The position numbers and the translations under genes are program-made. From Agromyces cerinus (GTDB taxonomy: Bacteria; Actinomycetota; Actinomycetes; Actinomycetales; Microbacteriaceae), in NCBI RefSeq assembly GCF_016907835.1, contig NZ_JAFBCT010000001.1:496001-560000 (forward strand): 64,000 bases of DNA, written 5' to 3'. The notes beneath the pieces were generated by a model that searched no databases, was not told the DNA's origin, and saw nothing but the letters and a program-made list of their open reading frames with translations. Shown piece by piece: positions 46,514 to 55,529 of this stretch (the stretch's first letter is position 1; each line of letters begins with the position of its first letter).

Positions 46514-47958
46514 GCCGGCACCTGCTTCGCAGCGATGAGCGTGGCGCTGTACAACTTCAGCAGGGCGTTGCCGAGCATGCGCGAGCGGTACTCGCTCGAG
46601 GCCCGGTGGTCGGAGATCGGGGTGCCCTCGGCCGCCAGCACCTGCGACGCGGCGCGCACGGTCGCGATGTTCCACGTCTCGCCGACGAGCGCCGCCTCGG
46701 TGGCGAGCGCACGCAGCGGGGTGGCGGCCACGCCGCCGAGGCCGATGCGCGCCGAGGTGACGACCCCGTCGTCGACGTCGAGCGCGAAGCCGAGGGCGAC
46801 GCTCGAGATGTCGTCGAAACGGCGCTTGGCGATCTTGTGGAACGCGGAGACGCCCGCGAGCGGCAGCGGGATGCGCACCGCGCGGATGATCTCGTCGGGT
46901 CGGCGCACCGTCTGCCGATAGCCCGTGAAGTACTCGGAGAGCTCGACCTCGTGCTCCCCGGCGCTCGAGGCGAGCACGAGACGTGCGCCGAGCGCGAGGA
47001 GCGCCGGAGGGGCGTCGCCGATGGGCGAGCCCGTGCCGAGGTTGCCGCCGAACGTCGCGCGGTTGCGGATCAGGCGGGAGGCGAACTGCGGGAAGAACTG
47101 CGCGAGGAGCGGAACGCGCCCGCCGAGCCTGCGCTCGACCTCGGACAGGGTCAGCGCCGCGCCGACCTCGATCATGTCATCGTCGAAGGAGAGCGTTCGC
47201 AGCTCGTCGAGCTGGTCGATCGCGACGACGAGCGGCGGGCGCAGGCCCCGCAGGTTCACCTCGACGCCGACATCGGTCGATCCCGCCACGAGGAGCGCGT
47301 CGGGGGCATCGCCGAGCACGCCGAGTGCCTCGACGAGCGTCGCCGGGCGGATGAATCGGCCATCGTGCGATCGGAGGTCGGTCGGTGCGGCCCGAGGTGC
47401 GGGCCGTGCGCGCCTCGCGGCGAGTTCGTCATCGGCTGTCGGCGAACCGAGCGAGTACGCGGCGTCGCGGATGGGACGGTAGCCCGTGCACCGGCAGAGG
47501 TTACCGCTGAGCGCGTGCAGCTCGAACCCGTTGGGGCCGCGCTCGGCGTGCTCCTCGCCCGCCGCGACGGGCGCGCGATCGGCGCGGTAGTACTCGTCGG
47601 CCATGCTGCAGACGAATCCCGGCGTGCAGTACCCGCACTGCGAGCCGCCGGCCCCGGCGAGCGTCTCCTGCACCGGGTGCAGCGCTTCGGGAGAGCCGAG
47701 GCCCTCGGAGGTGACGATCTCCTGCCCGTTCAGAGCAGCGACGGGCACGAGGCAGGCGTTCACCGCCGTCCACGCGGTGCCGCCTCGATCGTCGGGAGTG
47801 GCGAGCAGCATCGCGCAGGCACCGCACTCGCCCTCGGCGCATCCCTCCTTGACGCCCGACAGGCCGGTCTCGCGCAGCCAGTCGAGTGCGCTCGTGTGCG
47901 CGGCGACAGTGGGCAGGGGGCGTCGCCGACCGTTGACCGTCACGGCGAAGTCATCCAT
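46510..47958 (-). CDS. xdhA: Xanthine dehydrogenase Fe-S/FAD subunit XdhA
   Basis: 482 residues. Two [2Fe-2S] clusters (CAEGECGACAML; CGYCTPGF with CRCTGYRPI) are followed by the FAD domain (LLVAGSTDVGVEVNLRG, RNRATFGGNLGTGSPIGD). Passes electrons from molybdenum to NAD. I chose ATG 47958 (MDDFAVTVNGRRRPL) with GGAGG upstream. It is divergent from the urate-degradation operon, with 154 bases between. Confidence 0.95.
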   Translation of the reverse strand: MDDFAVTVNGRRRPLPTVAAHTSALDWLRETGLSGVKEGCAEGECGACAMLLATPDDRGGTAWTAVNACLVPVAALNGQEIVTSEGLGSPEALHPVQETLAGAGGSQCGYCTPGFVCSMADEYYRADRAPVAAGEEHAERGPNGFELHALSGNLCRCTGYRPIRDAAYSLGSPTADDELAARRARPAPRAAPTDLRSHDGRFIRPATLVEALGVLGDAPDALLVAGSTDVGVEVNLRGLRPPLVVAIDQLDELRTLSFDDDMIEVGAALTLSEVERRLGGRVPLLAQFFPQFASRLIRNRATFGGNLGTGSPIGDAPPALLALGARLVLASSAGEHEVELSEYFTGYRQTVRRPDEIIRAVRIPLPLAGVSAFHKIAKRRFDDISSVALGFALDVDDGVVTSARIGLGGVAATPLRALATEAALVGETWNIATVRAASQVLAAEGTPISDHRASSEYRSRMLGNALLKLYSATLIAAKQVPA

Positions 47959-48112
47959 GGTCGACCACCTCCACGGCGCTGCGCTGCGCCGAACACCGGG
48001 TCGCACCCAGCGGCTCGGTGGTCCGAGTCTACGCGCCGACCCTCGGTGCATCCGGAGGTCGGAGCGGCAGTTGATCGTTGCGCCCGAGACATCGACCCGG
48101 CGAAGATGAGCC

Positions 48113-49435
48113 ATGGCCCACGTTCGCAGCGCCCGCGCTGCACCGGCACCGCGCACCGCGCTCACCGCGGCCGACCTGGTGGCGGTCGACCGCCGCCTCG
48201 CCGCGAGCGACGCGCTGCTCGCGAGCGCCTATCCGGGCGACGACGGATCGCGTCAACCGGTGCACACGGTCTACGTCCCGGCCGACCGCTACGACGCGGG
48301 CCTGCCTGCCGAGTGGGGCGTCGCCGCGCTCGCCGCAGCAGAGTCGGCGGGAGGTCTCGAGGCGCTCGCCGTTCGCGTCGGCCTCGATCCGGCGCTCGTC
48401 GACCAGGTCGTGCCCGCCGTGCGCGACAAGCTCGAGCGGGAGCCCATCGAAGACCTCCGCCTCGACTTCGAGGACGGCTACGGCGACCACGGCGACGAGG
48501 TCGAGGACTCCGACGCCCGGCGACTGGCCGAGCGCGTCGCCGCGGCGGTCGCCGCGGGGCTCGCGCCGCCCTTCATCGGCGTGCGCATCAAGAGCTTCGA
48601 GGCGTCGACGCGGGCGCGCGGCATCCGTACCCTCGATCTCTTCGTGAGCACCCTCGTCGCGCGCGGCGACCTGCCGACCGGCCTCGCGATCACGATGCCG
48701 AAGGTGTCGACGGTGGCACAGGTCGAGGCGATGGCCGACGTCATGGCGGCCCTCGAGCGCGCGCACGGACTGCCCGACGGCCGGCTCCGCTTCGAGGTGC
48801 AGGTCGAGACGCCGCAACTGGTGCTCGGCCCCGACGGCGTGTCACCGCTCGCGCAGCTGCCCGCCGCCGTGCCGGGTCGCATCAGCGGGCTGCACTACGG
48901 CACCTACGACTACAGCGCGGCGCTGCAGATCTCGGCGGCGAACCAGTCGATGGAGCACCCGGTCGCCGACCATGCGAAGGAGATCATGCAGCTCGCGGTC
49001 GCGGGCACCGGCATCCGGCTCTCCGACGGGTCGACGAACCTCCTCCCGCTCGGCGACCGCGCCGATGAGGCATGGCGGCTCCATGCCAGGCTCGTGCGCC
49101 GATCGCTCGACCGCGGGTTCCCGCAGGGCTGGGACCTGCACGCGAACCAGCTGCCGACCCGGTTCATCGCGACCTACGCGTTCTACCGCGAAGGGTACGC
49201 CGCGGCCTCCGCACGCCTCCGCGACTACCTCGCGCACGAGTCCGGCGCCGTGCTCGACGAACCGGCGACGGCACGCGCCCTCGCCGGGTTCGTGCTGCGC
49301 GGCGTCGACTGCGGCGCGCTCGCCGAGACCGAGGTCGCCGCCGATGTGGGCATCGACCGGCATGCACTCAGGGTGCTCGCCCACCCCGGGCCCGCCCGCC
49401 CCGCACCCGCTCCGCCGAAGCTCGCGAACGGCTGA
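48113..49435 (+). CDS. CitE-like (HpcH/HpaI-fold) protein of the purine operon, DUF6986-type
   Basis: 440 residues. A TIM-barrel CitE-like core is recognisable: DLRLDFEDGYG (metal Asp/Glu loop), GVRIKSF, AITMPKVS, RFEVQVETPQLVLG (metal Glu) and GLHYGTYDYSAALQIS. Known relatives act on glyoxylate or acyl-CoA (malyl-CoA lyase, CLYBL). I recall the family as DUF6986 but that number is unverified. First gene of the urate-to-ureidoglycolate operon, where streptomycetes carry malate synthase; a glyoxylate-consuming role is therefore plausible but unproven. Confidence 0.75.
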   Translation: MAHVRSARAAPAPRTALTAADLVAVDRRLAASDALLASAYPGDDGSRQPVHTVYVPADRYDAGLPAEWGVAALAAAESAGGLEALAVRVGLDPALVDQVVPAVRDKLEREPIEDLRLDFEDGYGDHGDEVEDSDARRLAERVAAAVAAGLAPPFIGVRIKSFEASTRARGIRTLDLFVSTLVARGDLPTGLAITMPKVSTVAQVEAMADVMAALERAHGLPDGRLRFEVQVETPQLVLGPDGVSPLAQLPAAVPGRISGLHYGTYDYSAALQISAANQSMEHPVADHAKEIMQLAVAGTGIRLSDGSTNLLPLGDRADEAWRLHARLVRRSLDRGFPQGWDLHANQLPTRFIATYAFYREGYAAASARLRDYLAHESGAVLDEPATARALAGFVLRGVDCGALAETEVAADVGIDRHALRVLAHPGPARPAPAPPKLANG

Positions 49436-49474
49436 GCGGATGCCTCGGCGCAGCTCGACGACGAAGGAGGCCGC

Positions 49475-50287
49475 ATGAACTACTTCACCCCGCAGGGCGG
49501 ACTGCCCGCCCAGACCGAACTGCTCACCGACCGGGCGATCGTGAAGGAGGCGTACACGGTCATTCCGAAGGGCGTGCTGCGCGACATCGTGACGAGCCGG
49601 CTGCCGGGGTTCAGGGCCACGCGATCGTGGATCCTCGCCCGGCCGATCGCGGGCTTCGCGACGACCTTCTCGCAGCTGATCGTCGAGATCGGGCCGGGCG
49701 GCGGGGCGGAACGGCCCGAGCAGGAGGCCGCCGTGGAAGGCGTCGTGTTCGTCACGAGCGGCGAGCTCACCCTCGTGCTCGAGGGCGAGCCGCACACGCT
49801 GCGAGCCGGCGGCTACGCCTACCTCGCCGCGGGCGCCACCTGGTCGCTGGCGAACGACGGTGTCGACACGACGAGCTTCCAGTGGATCCGGAAGGCGTAC
49901 GAGCCGGTCGACGGCATCCCCGCGCCGGACTCGTTCGTCACCCGCGACCAGGACGTCGAGCCGCGCGAGATGCCGGGCACGAACGGGGCGTGGGCAACGA
50001 CCCGCTTCGTCGACCCCGACGACCTCGCGCACGACATGCACGTCAACATCGTGACGTTCCAGCCGGGCGGCACGCTGCCGTTCGCGGAGACCCACGTGAT
50101 GGAGCACGGGATCTTCGTGCTCGAGGGCAAGGGGGTCTACCGGCTCAACGACGACTGGGTCGAGGTCGAGGCCGGGGACTTCATGTGGCTGCGGGCGTTC
50201 TGCCCGCAGGCGTGCTACGCGGGCGGTCCGGGGCCGTTCCGCTACCTGCTCTACAAAGACGTGAACCGGCAGATCCGGCTCTCATGA
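49475..50287 (+). CDS. allE: (S)-ureidoglycine aminohydrolase
   Basis: 270 residues, double cupin (first cupin GVVFVTSGELTLVLEGEPHT; second THVMEHGIFVLEGKGVYRLN with metal-binding His/Glu). Converts ureidoglycine to ureidoglycolate and ammonia after allantoate hydrolysis. Opening sequence YFTPQGGLPAQTELLTDRA is typical of the family. GAAGGAGG precedes the ATG. Its stop overlaps the allB ATG (ATGA). Confidence 0.92.
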   Translation: MNYFTPQGGLPAQTELLTDRAIVKEAYTVIPKGVLRDIVTSRLPGFRATRSWILARPIAGFATTFSQLIVEIGPGGGAERPEQEAAVEGVVFVTSGELTLVLEGEPHTLRAGGYAYLAAGATWSLANDGVDTTSFQWIRKAYEPVDGIPAPDSFVTRDQDVEPREMPGTNGAWATTRFVDPDDLAHDMHVNIVTFQPGGTLPFAETHVMEHGIFVLEGKGVYRLNDDWVEVEAGDFMWLRAFCPQACYAGGPGPFRYLLYKDVNRQIRLS

Positions 50288-51654
50288 GTCGAGCATCGGC
50301 ACCGACCGGGTCGGGCGAGACCTTCGACCTCGTGATCCGGGGCGATCGCATGCTCCTCGGCGGCGCGTTCGCGCCGGCCGAGGTCGCCGTGCGTGACGGC
50401 GTCATCGCCCGCATCGCACCGCTGGGCACCGCCCTCGCCGGGTCGCGCGTCATGCAGCTCGCCGACGACGAGGTGCTGATCCCCGGCCTCGTCGACACGC
50501 ACGTGCACGTCGACGAGCCGGGCCGCACCGAGTGGGAGGGCTTCGCCTCGGCGACCCGCGCGGCGGCGGCGGGCGGCGTGACGACCATCGTCGACATGCC
50601 GCTGAACAGCATTCCGCCGACCACGTCGGTCGCCGCCCTCGAGACGAAGCGCCGCGCGGCCGACGGGCGGGTGTTCGTCGACGTCGGCTTCTGGGGCGGT
50701 GTCGTGCCGGGCAATCTCGCCGAACTCGGGCCGCTCGTGCGCGGCGGGGTCTTCGGCTTCAAGTGCTTCCTGCTGGACTCGGGCGTCGAGGAGTTCGCCG
50801 CGGTCACCGCCGCCGAGATGGAGGCCGCGATGGCCGTGCTCGCGGCGACCGACTCGCTGCTCCTCGTGCACGCCGAGGACGCGCAGCTGATCGACGCGGC
50901 GCCGCACCCGCACAGCGTCGACTACGCCGACTTCCTCGCGTCGCGGCCACGTGAGGCTGAGGACTCCGCGATCGCCGCCGTCATCGAGGGCGCCGCGCGC
51001 ACCGGCGTGCGCGCGCACGTGGTGCACCTGAGCTCGGCGGATTCGCTCGGCCGCATCGCCGACGCCAGGCGCGCCGGGGTGCGGCTCTCGGTCGAGACCT
51101 GCCCGCACTACCTCACGCTCACGGCGGAGGAGGTGCCTGCGGGCGGCACGGCCTTCAAGTGCTGCCCGCCGATTCGCGAGGCCGCGAATCGCGACGCCCT
51201 CTGGCGCGGACTCGAGTCGGGCGTGATCGACTTCATCGTCTCCGATCACTCGCCGGCGCCGACGCTCGTGAAGGACCCGGGTCACGGGGACTTCGCCGAT
51301 GCGTGGGGCGGCATCGCCTCGCTCCAGCTCGGGTTGCCCCTCGTCTGGAGCGCGGCGCGCGGCCGCGGCATCCGGCTCGAACAGGTCGTCGAGTGGATGT
51401 CGGGGGCACCCGCTCGTGGCGTCGGTCTCACCGACAAGGGCCGCATCGCCGAAGGCGCGGCGGCCGACCTCGCCGTCTTCGCGCCCGACGAGACGTTCAC
51501 GGTCGATGCCGCGGCGCTCCAGCACCGCCACCCCGTGTGCCCGTACGACGGGCGCGAGCTCGTCGGAGTGGTGCGGGCGACGCTGCTCGCGGGGCGTCCG
51601 GTCGACCGCGAGGTCGCGCGCGGTCGGCTGCTGCGCAGGGAGCCGGCGAGATGA
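50284..51654 (+). CDS. allB: Allantoinase
   Basis: 456 residues, cyclic amidohydrolase fold. HxH motif in GLVDTHVHVDEPG, carbamylated Lys in FGFKCFLLDSG, His ligands in LLVHAEDAQ and HVVHLSSADS, and catalytic Asp in IVSDHSPAP. Hydrolyses allantoin to allantoate. Coupled by overlaps to allE upstream and uraD downstream. Confidence 0.95.
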   Translation: MSRASAPTGSGETFDLVIRGDRMLLGGAFAPAEVAVRDGVIARIAPLGTALAGSRVMQLADDEVLIPGLVDTHVHVDEPGRTEWEGFASATRAAAAGGVTTIVDMPLNSIPPTTSVAALETKRRAADGRVFVDVGFWGGVVPGNLAELGPLVRGGVFGFKCFLLDSGVEEFAAVTAAEMEAAMAVLAATDSLLLVHAEDAQLIDAAPHPHSVDYADFLASRPREAEDSAIAAVIEGAARTGVRAHVVHLSSADSLGRIADARRAGVRLSVETCPHYLTLTAEEVPAGGTAFKCCPPIREAANRDALWRGLESGVIDFIVSDHSPAPTLVKDPGHGDFADAWGGIASLQLGLPLVWSAARGRGIRLEQVVEWMSGAPARGVGLTDKGRIAEGAAADLAVFAPDETFTVDAAALQHRHPVCPYDGRELVGVVRATLLAGRPVDREVARGRLLRREPAR

Positions 51655-52151
51655 TGAGGCTCGACGCGTTCAACGGCCTCGACCGCGGGTCCGCGGTCGA
51701 CGTGCTCCGCCCGTGCCTCGACGTCCCGCGCTGGGTCGAGGCACTCGCCGACGGACGTCCGTACGCCTCGGTCGACGCGCTGGTGGCCGCAGCAAGCGCG
51801 GCCGCGTCGCCGTTCACCACCGCCGAGGTCGAGGGCGCGCTCGCGCACCATCCGCCCATCGGCCGGCGGCCCGGCGGCGAGACCGCCGAGGCGCGGATGT
51901 CGCGGGGCGAGCAGGCCGGCGTCGCCGCGACCTCGCGCGCCGTCGGTGCGGCGCTGGCGGCCGGCAACCTCGCATACGAGGAGAAGTTCGGGCGCGTCTT
52001 CCTGATCCGGGCCGCGGGCAGGTCGGCGAGCGAGATACTCGACGTACTCGACGAGCGCCTCGCGCACTCGGCGGCGGAGGAGGACGTGGTCGTCGCCGAG
52101 CAGTTGCGCCAGATCGCCGTGCTCCGACTGAAGGGACTCGTGACGCCATGA
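51651..52151 (+). CDS. uraD: OHCU decarboxylase UraD
   Basis: 166 residues. Decarboxylates 2-oxo-4-hydroxy-4-carboxy-5-ureidoimidazoline to (S)-allantoin. Conserved HHPPIGRRPGG (catalytic His region) and AYEEKFGRVFLIRAAGRS. The ATG overlaps the allB stop; a second ATG follows directly. Coupled to uraH by ATGA. Confidence 0.93.
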   Translation: MMRLDAFNGLDRGSAVDVLRPCLDVPRWVEALADGRPYASVDALVAAASAAASPFTTAEVEGALAHHPPIGRRPGGETAEARMSRGEQAGVAATSRAVGAALAAGNLAYEEKFGRVFLIRAAGRSASEILDVLDERLAHSAAEEDVVVAEQLRQIAVLRLKGLVTP

Positions 52152-52489
52152 CCATCTCCCAGATCACGACGCATGTGCTCGACGCGACCGCCGGTCGCCC
52201 CGCCGAAGGCGTCGCCGTCGAGCTGGCCGTGCGCGAGGCATCCGGTTGGGCGCTCGTCGGTGCCGGCGTCACCGACGCCGACGGCCGTGCGACCGGGCTC
52301 GGCCCGGCCTCGGTGCCGCCGGGCGAATACCGCCTGCGCTTCGACACCGGTGCCTTCTTCGCCGCGCGTGGCACCGAGACGTTCTATCCCGAGGTCGTGC
52401 TGCACTTCGAGGTCGTCGAGGCGGGCCGGCACTATCACGTGCCGCTCCTGCTGAGCCCCTTCGCCTATTCGACCTACCGGGGGAGCTGA
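52148..52489 (+). CDS. uraH: 5-hydroxyisourate hydrolase UraH
   Basis: 113 residues, transthyretin-like. N-terminal ITTHVLDATAGRPAEGV (catalytic His) and C-terminal hallmark YRGS. Hydrolyses 5-hydroxyisourate to OHCU. The order uraD-uraH-uricase is reversed relative to the reaction order. Confidence 0.95.
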   Translation: MTISQITTHVLDATAGRPAEGVAVELAVREASGWALVGAGVTDADGRATGLGPASVPPGEYRLRFDTGAFFAARGTETFYPEVVLHFEVVEAGRHYHVPLLLSPFAYSTYRGS

Positions 52490-52509
52490 GCGACATGGAA
52501 GGAGACCCC

Positions 52510-53409
52510 GTGACCGACCGCAGGATCGTGCTCGGACCGAACCAGTACGGCAAGGCCGAGGTTCGCGTCGTGAAGGTCACCCGCGACGCCGACCGTCACG
52601 AGATCGACGACCTCAGCGTCACCTCGCAGCTTCGCGGCGACTTCACCGGAGCGCACACGTCGGGCGACAACGCGCACGTCATCCCGACCGACACGCAGAA
52701 GAACACGATCTTCGCGTTCGCCCGCGACGGCGTGGGCTCGCCCGAGGCGTTCCTGCTGCGCCTCGCCGACCACTTCACGGCGTCGTTCGACTGGGTGAGC
52801 GGCGGCCGCTGGGAGGCCGAGCGCTTCGCCTGGCGGCGCATCGAGGTCGACGGCGCCCCGCACGATCACTCCTTCGTGCGCTCGGGCGAGGAGACGCGCA
52901 CCGCCGTGGTCGTCGCCGACGGCGACGACCGGCACGTCCTCGGCGGGCTCGAGGGGCTCACCGTGCTGAAGACGACGCAGTCGGGCTTCGAGGGCTTCCC
53001 GAGGGACCGGTACACGACCCTGCAGGAGACGAACGACCGCATCCTGGCCACGGATGTCGCGGCGCGCTGGCGTTACGTCGGCGCCGACGTCGACTACGAC
53101 GCGGCCTACGCGAGCGTGCGCGCGCTCATGCTCGAGGCGTTCGCCGCGAGGTACTCGGCCGCCCTGCAGCAGACGCTCTTCGACATGGGGTCGCGCGTGC
53201 TCGAGGTGCACCCCGAGATCGCGGAGATCCGGTTCTCTATGCCGAACAAGCACCACTTCGTCGTCGACCTCAGCCCCTTCGGCCTCGACAACCCCAACGA
53301 GGTGTTCTATGCCGCCGATCGGCCGTACGGGCTCATCGAGGCCACGGTCATGCGCGAGGGCCTCGTGCCGGCGCCGGTGGCGTGGGAGGGCATCGCCGGG
53401 TTCTGCTGA
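52510..53409 (+). CDS. uao: Urate oxidase (cofactor-free uricase)
   Basis: 299 residues, T-fold uricase. Signature IPTDTQKNT (catalytic Thr/Lys region) and NKHHFVVDLSPFGLDN. Oxidises urate with O2 to 5-hydroxyisourate. I chose GTG 52510 (MTDRRIVLGPNQYGK) because GAAGGA lies seven bases upstream; ATG 52495 would place that site inside the gene. Last gene of the plus-strand operon, 20 bases after uraH. Confidence 0.93.
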   Translation: MTDRRIVLGPNQYGKAEVRVVKVTRDADRHEIDDLSVTSQLRGDFTGAHTSGDNAHVIPTDTQKNTIFAFARDGVGSPEAFLLRLADHFTASFDWVSGGRWEAERFAWRRIEVDGAPHDHSFVRSGEETRTAVVVADGDDRHVLGGLEGLTVLKTTQSGFEGFPRDRYTTLQETNDRILATDVAARWRYVGADVDYDAAYASVRALMLEAFAARYSAALQQTLFDMGSRVLEVHPEIAEIRFSMPNKHHFVVDLSPFGLDNPNEVFYAADRPYGLIEATVMREGLVPAPVAWEGIAGFC

Positions 53410-53460
53410 GGGCGGGCATCGCGGTGTGCGGACGTCTCGACGAGCCCTGCCGGCGGGCGA

Positions 53461-53466
53461 TACCGT
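53461..53466 (+). promoter_or_regulatory. -10 box (TACCGT) for leaderless GNAT gene
   Basis: TACCGT lies six bases before ATG 53473. Confidence 0.4.
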
Positions 53467-53472
53467 CGAGCC

Positions 53473-54324
53473 ATGCGCACCGATCCACGTCAGCCGTCCG
53501 TCGCCGCCGGGTCTGCCGCGGCGATCGCGGCGACGGAGCTCGCGGACGCCGCCGACGCGCACGCGGGCGTCGAGACGCGCCAGGCGACCGGCGGCGAGCT
53601 CGACCGTGCGCTCGCCGGGTTCGAGGCGACGTGGGGCGTCGGTCGCGGGCCCGATCGCTCGATGCTGCAGGCGATCGCGCACGCGGGCAACACGCTGCTC
53701 GTCGCCGTGCAGGGGTTCGAGACGCGCGCGTCGCTCGCTCCTCGGCCCGCGGGCGGCGATGTCGTCGGTGCCACGCTCGGCTTCCTCGGCTGGGAGGGCG
53801 GGCTGCACCTGCACTCGCACATGAACGCCGTCGACCCCGCAGCGCGAGGCCGTGGCATCGGCCTCGCCCTCAAGCTCCGCCAGCGCGCGCTCTGCCTCGA
53901 GCACGGCGTCGACGAGATCCGCTGGACCTATGATCCGCTCATCCGCCGCAACGCGCGCATGAACCTCGTGCGGCTCGGCGCCGAGGTCGCCGCCTTCCAC
54001 CCCGACTTCTACGGTCGCCTCGACGACGCCATCACGGGCGCCGACCGCAGCGACCGCTTCGAGGTGCGGTGGCGCCTGGCATCCGCTCGCACGGCGCGTG
54101 CGCTCGCCCTGGGACCGCAGCCTGCGTGGTCGGCTCGCGCCGGTTTCGCGCTCGTCCCCGATTTCGAGGCGCTGCGAGCGGATGCCCCGGCCGACGCCGC
54201 CCGGCTGCGCGAGCACTCGCACGAGGCCTTCGCCGCGCTCGCCGCACCGGGGCTGCGACCCGAGCTCGACGCGGCGGGCGACTACGTCTTCACGAGTGAC
54301 GACCCCGACCGGGAGGCCGAATGA
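53473..54324 (+). CDS. GNAT acyltransferase paired with an enolase-superfamily racemase
   Basis: 283 residues. The acetyl-CoA-site motif is AVDPAARGRGIGLALKLRQR followed by DEIRWTYDPLIRRNARMNLV, typical of the GNAT found next to menC-like/NSAR genes. In the known two-gene system this GNAT N-succinylates D-amino acids for the racemase. Its stop overlaps the next gene by four bases, so the two are co-translated. Actual acyl group unknown. Confidence 0.72.
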   Translation: MRTDPRQPSVAAGSAAAIAATELADAADAHAGVETRQATGGELDRALAGFEATWGVGRGPDRSMLQAIAHAGNTLLVAVQGFETRASLAPRPAGGDVVGATLGFLGWEGGLHLHSHMNAVDPAARGRGIGLALKLRQRALCLEHGVDEIRWTYDPLIRRNARMNLVRLGAEVAAFHPDFYGRLDDAITGADRSDRFEVRWRLASARTARALALGPQPAWSARAGFALVPDFEALRADAPADAARLREHSHEAFAALAAPGLRPELDAAGDYVFTSDDPDREAE

Positions 54325-55529
54325 CCAGCACCGCACCCGCCACCGCACCGCGCATCGAGGCGATCGAGCTGCACCGCATCGAGGTGCCGCTCGTGCGCCC
54401 GTTCGAGACGAGCTTCGGCCGCGAGACCGTGCGCGAGGCGCTGCTCGTGCACGTGCGCACCGACCTGGGCGACGGATGGGGCGAGTGCGTCGCCGGCCGC
54501 GACCCGTTCTACTCCGCCGAATACGTCGGGGGAGCGGCATCCGTCATCGAACGCTACCTCGCGCCGGCACTGCTGGGTGCGACGGCCGACGGCGCGACCC
54601 GTGCCGTACGGGGCGCCGAGTCGGCCGACGCCAGGTCGGCGGGCGTGCCGCTCGCGGCATCCGTCGCGCCGGCGCTCGCCTTCGTCGCCGGCCACCGCAT
54701 GGCGAAGGGGGCCATCGAGGCCGCGGTGCTCGACGCCGAACTGCGCGCGCAGGGCCGCTCGATGGGCGAGGCGTTCGGCGCCGTGCGCGACTGGGTGGAC
54801 TGCGGCGTCTCGGTCGGCATCGCCCCGACGCTCGAGGAGCTGCTCGACGAGGTCACGGGGTACGTCGAGGAGGGCTACCGCCGCATCAAGCTGAAGATCA
54901 AGCCCGGGTGGGACGTCGTGCCGGTCGGCGCGGTGCGTGAGCTGCTCGGTCGCGACGGGCTGCTGCAGGTCGACGCGAACACGGCGTACACCGCCGACGA
55001 CATCCCGTTGCTCGCGAGCCTCGACGCGTTCGGGCTGCTGCTCATCGAGCAGCCGTTCGCCGAGGAGGACCTCGCCACCCACGCGCTGCTCGCGAGCGCG
55101 TGCGAGACGCCCGTGTGCCTCGACGAGTCGATCCTCGATGCCGCGACCGCGGTCGACGCGATCGAACGGGGTGCGACCTCGGTGGTCAACATCAAGCCCG
55201 GTCGCATGGGCGGCTACCTCGAAGCGCTGCGGGTGCACGACGCCTGCCGTGCCCTCGACGTGCCCGTGTGGTGCGGCGGCATGCTCGAGACCGGCATCGG
55301 CCGGGCCGCGAACGTCGCCCTCGCCGCACTGCCCGGCTTCGTGCTGCCGGGCGACACCTCGGCGTCGTCGCGCTACTACGCCGACGACGTCACCGATCCG
55401 TTCGTGCTCGGCACGGGCGAGCACCGCGGGCAGCTCCGGGTTCCGGATGCCCCGGGCACGGGCGTCGCCGTGCGCGACGACCTCGTGCGCGAGTGGGCGA
55501 GCGCGCCGCCGATCACGCTCACGCGCTGA
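54321..55529 (+). CDS. Enolase-superfamily MenC/N-acylamino-acid racemase
   Basis: 402 residues. MLE-subgroup active site intact: KxK in RIKLKIKPGWD, metal ligands in VDANTAY, IEQPF and LDESI, second base in NIKPGRMGGY. The family includes o-succinylbenzoate synthase (menaquinone) and N-succinylamino-acid racemase. No other men genes are nearby, and translational coupling to a GNAT favours racemase; dual activity is possible. Confidence 0.8.
   Translation: MTSTAPATAPRIEAIELHRIEVPLVRPFETSFGRETVREALLVHVRTDLGDGWGECVAGRDPFYSAEYVGGAASVIERYLAPALLGATADGATRAVRGAESADARSAGVPLAASVAPALAFVAGHRMAKGAIEAAVLDAELRAQGRSMGEAFGAVRDWVDCGVSVGIAPTLEELLDEVTGYVEEGYRRIKLKIKPGWDVVPVGAVRELLGRDGLLQVDANTAYTADDIPLLASLDAFGLLLIEQPFAEEDLATHALLASACETPVCLDESILDAATAVDAIERGATSVVNIKPGRMGGYLEALRVHDACRALDVPVWCGGMLETGIGRAANVALAALPGFVLPGDTSASSRYYADDVTDPFVLGTGEHRGQLRVPDAPGTGVAVRDDLVREWASAPPITLTR

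Noticed and set aside
44591..46921. A 776-codon plus-strand frame opposite xdhB
   Set aside because: Shadow of xdhB; no ribosome site or motif.
48036..48062. CCGACC/GGTCGG inverted arms in the xdhA-purine operon gap
   Set aside because: Arms are short and the spacer is long. Worth a matrix search but not enough to call an operator.
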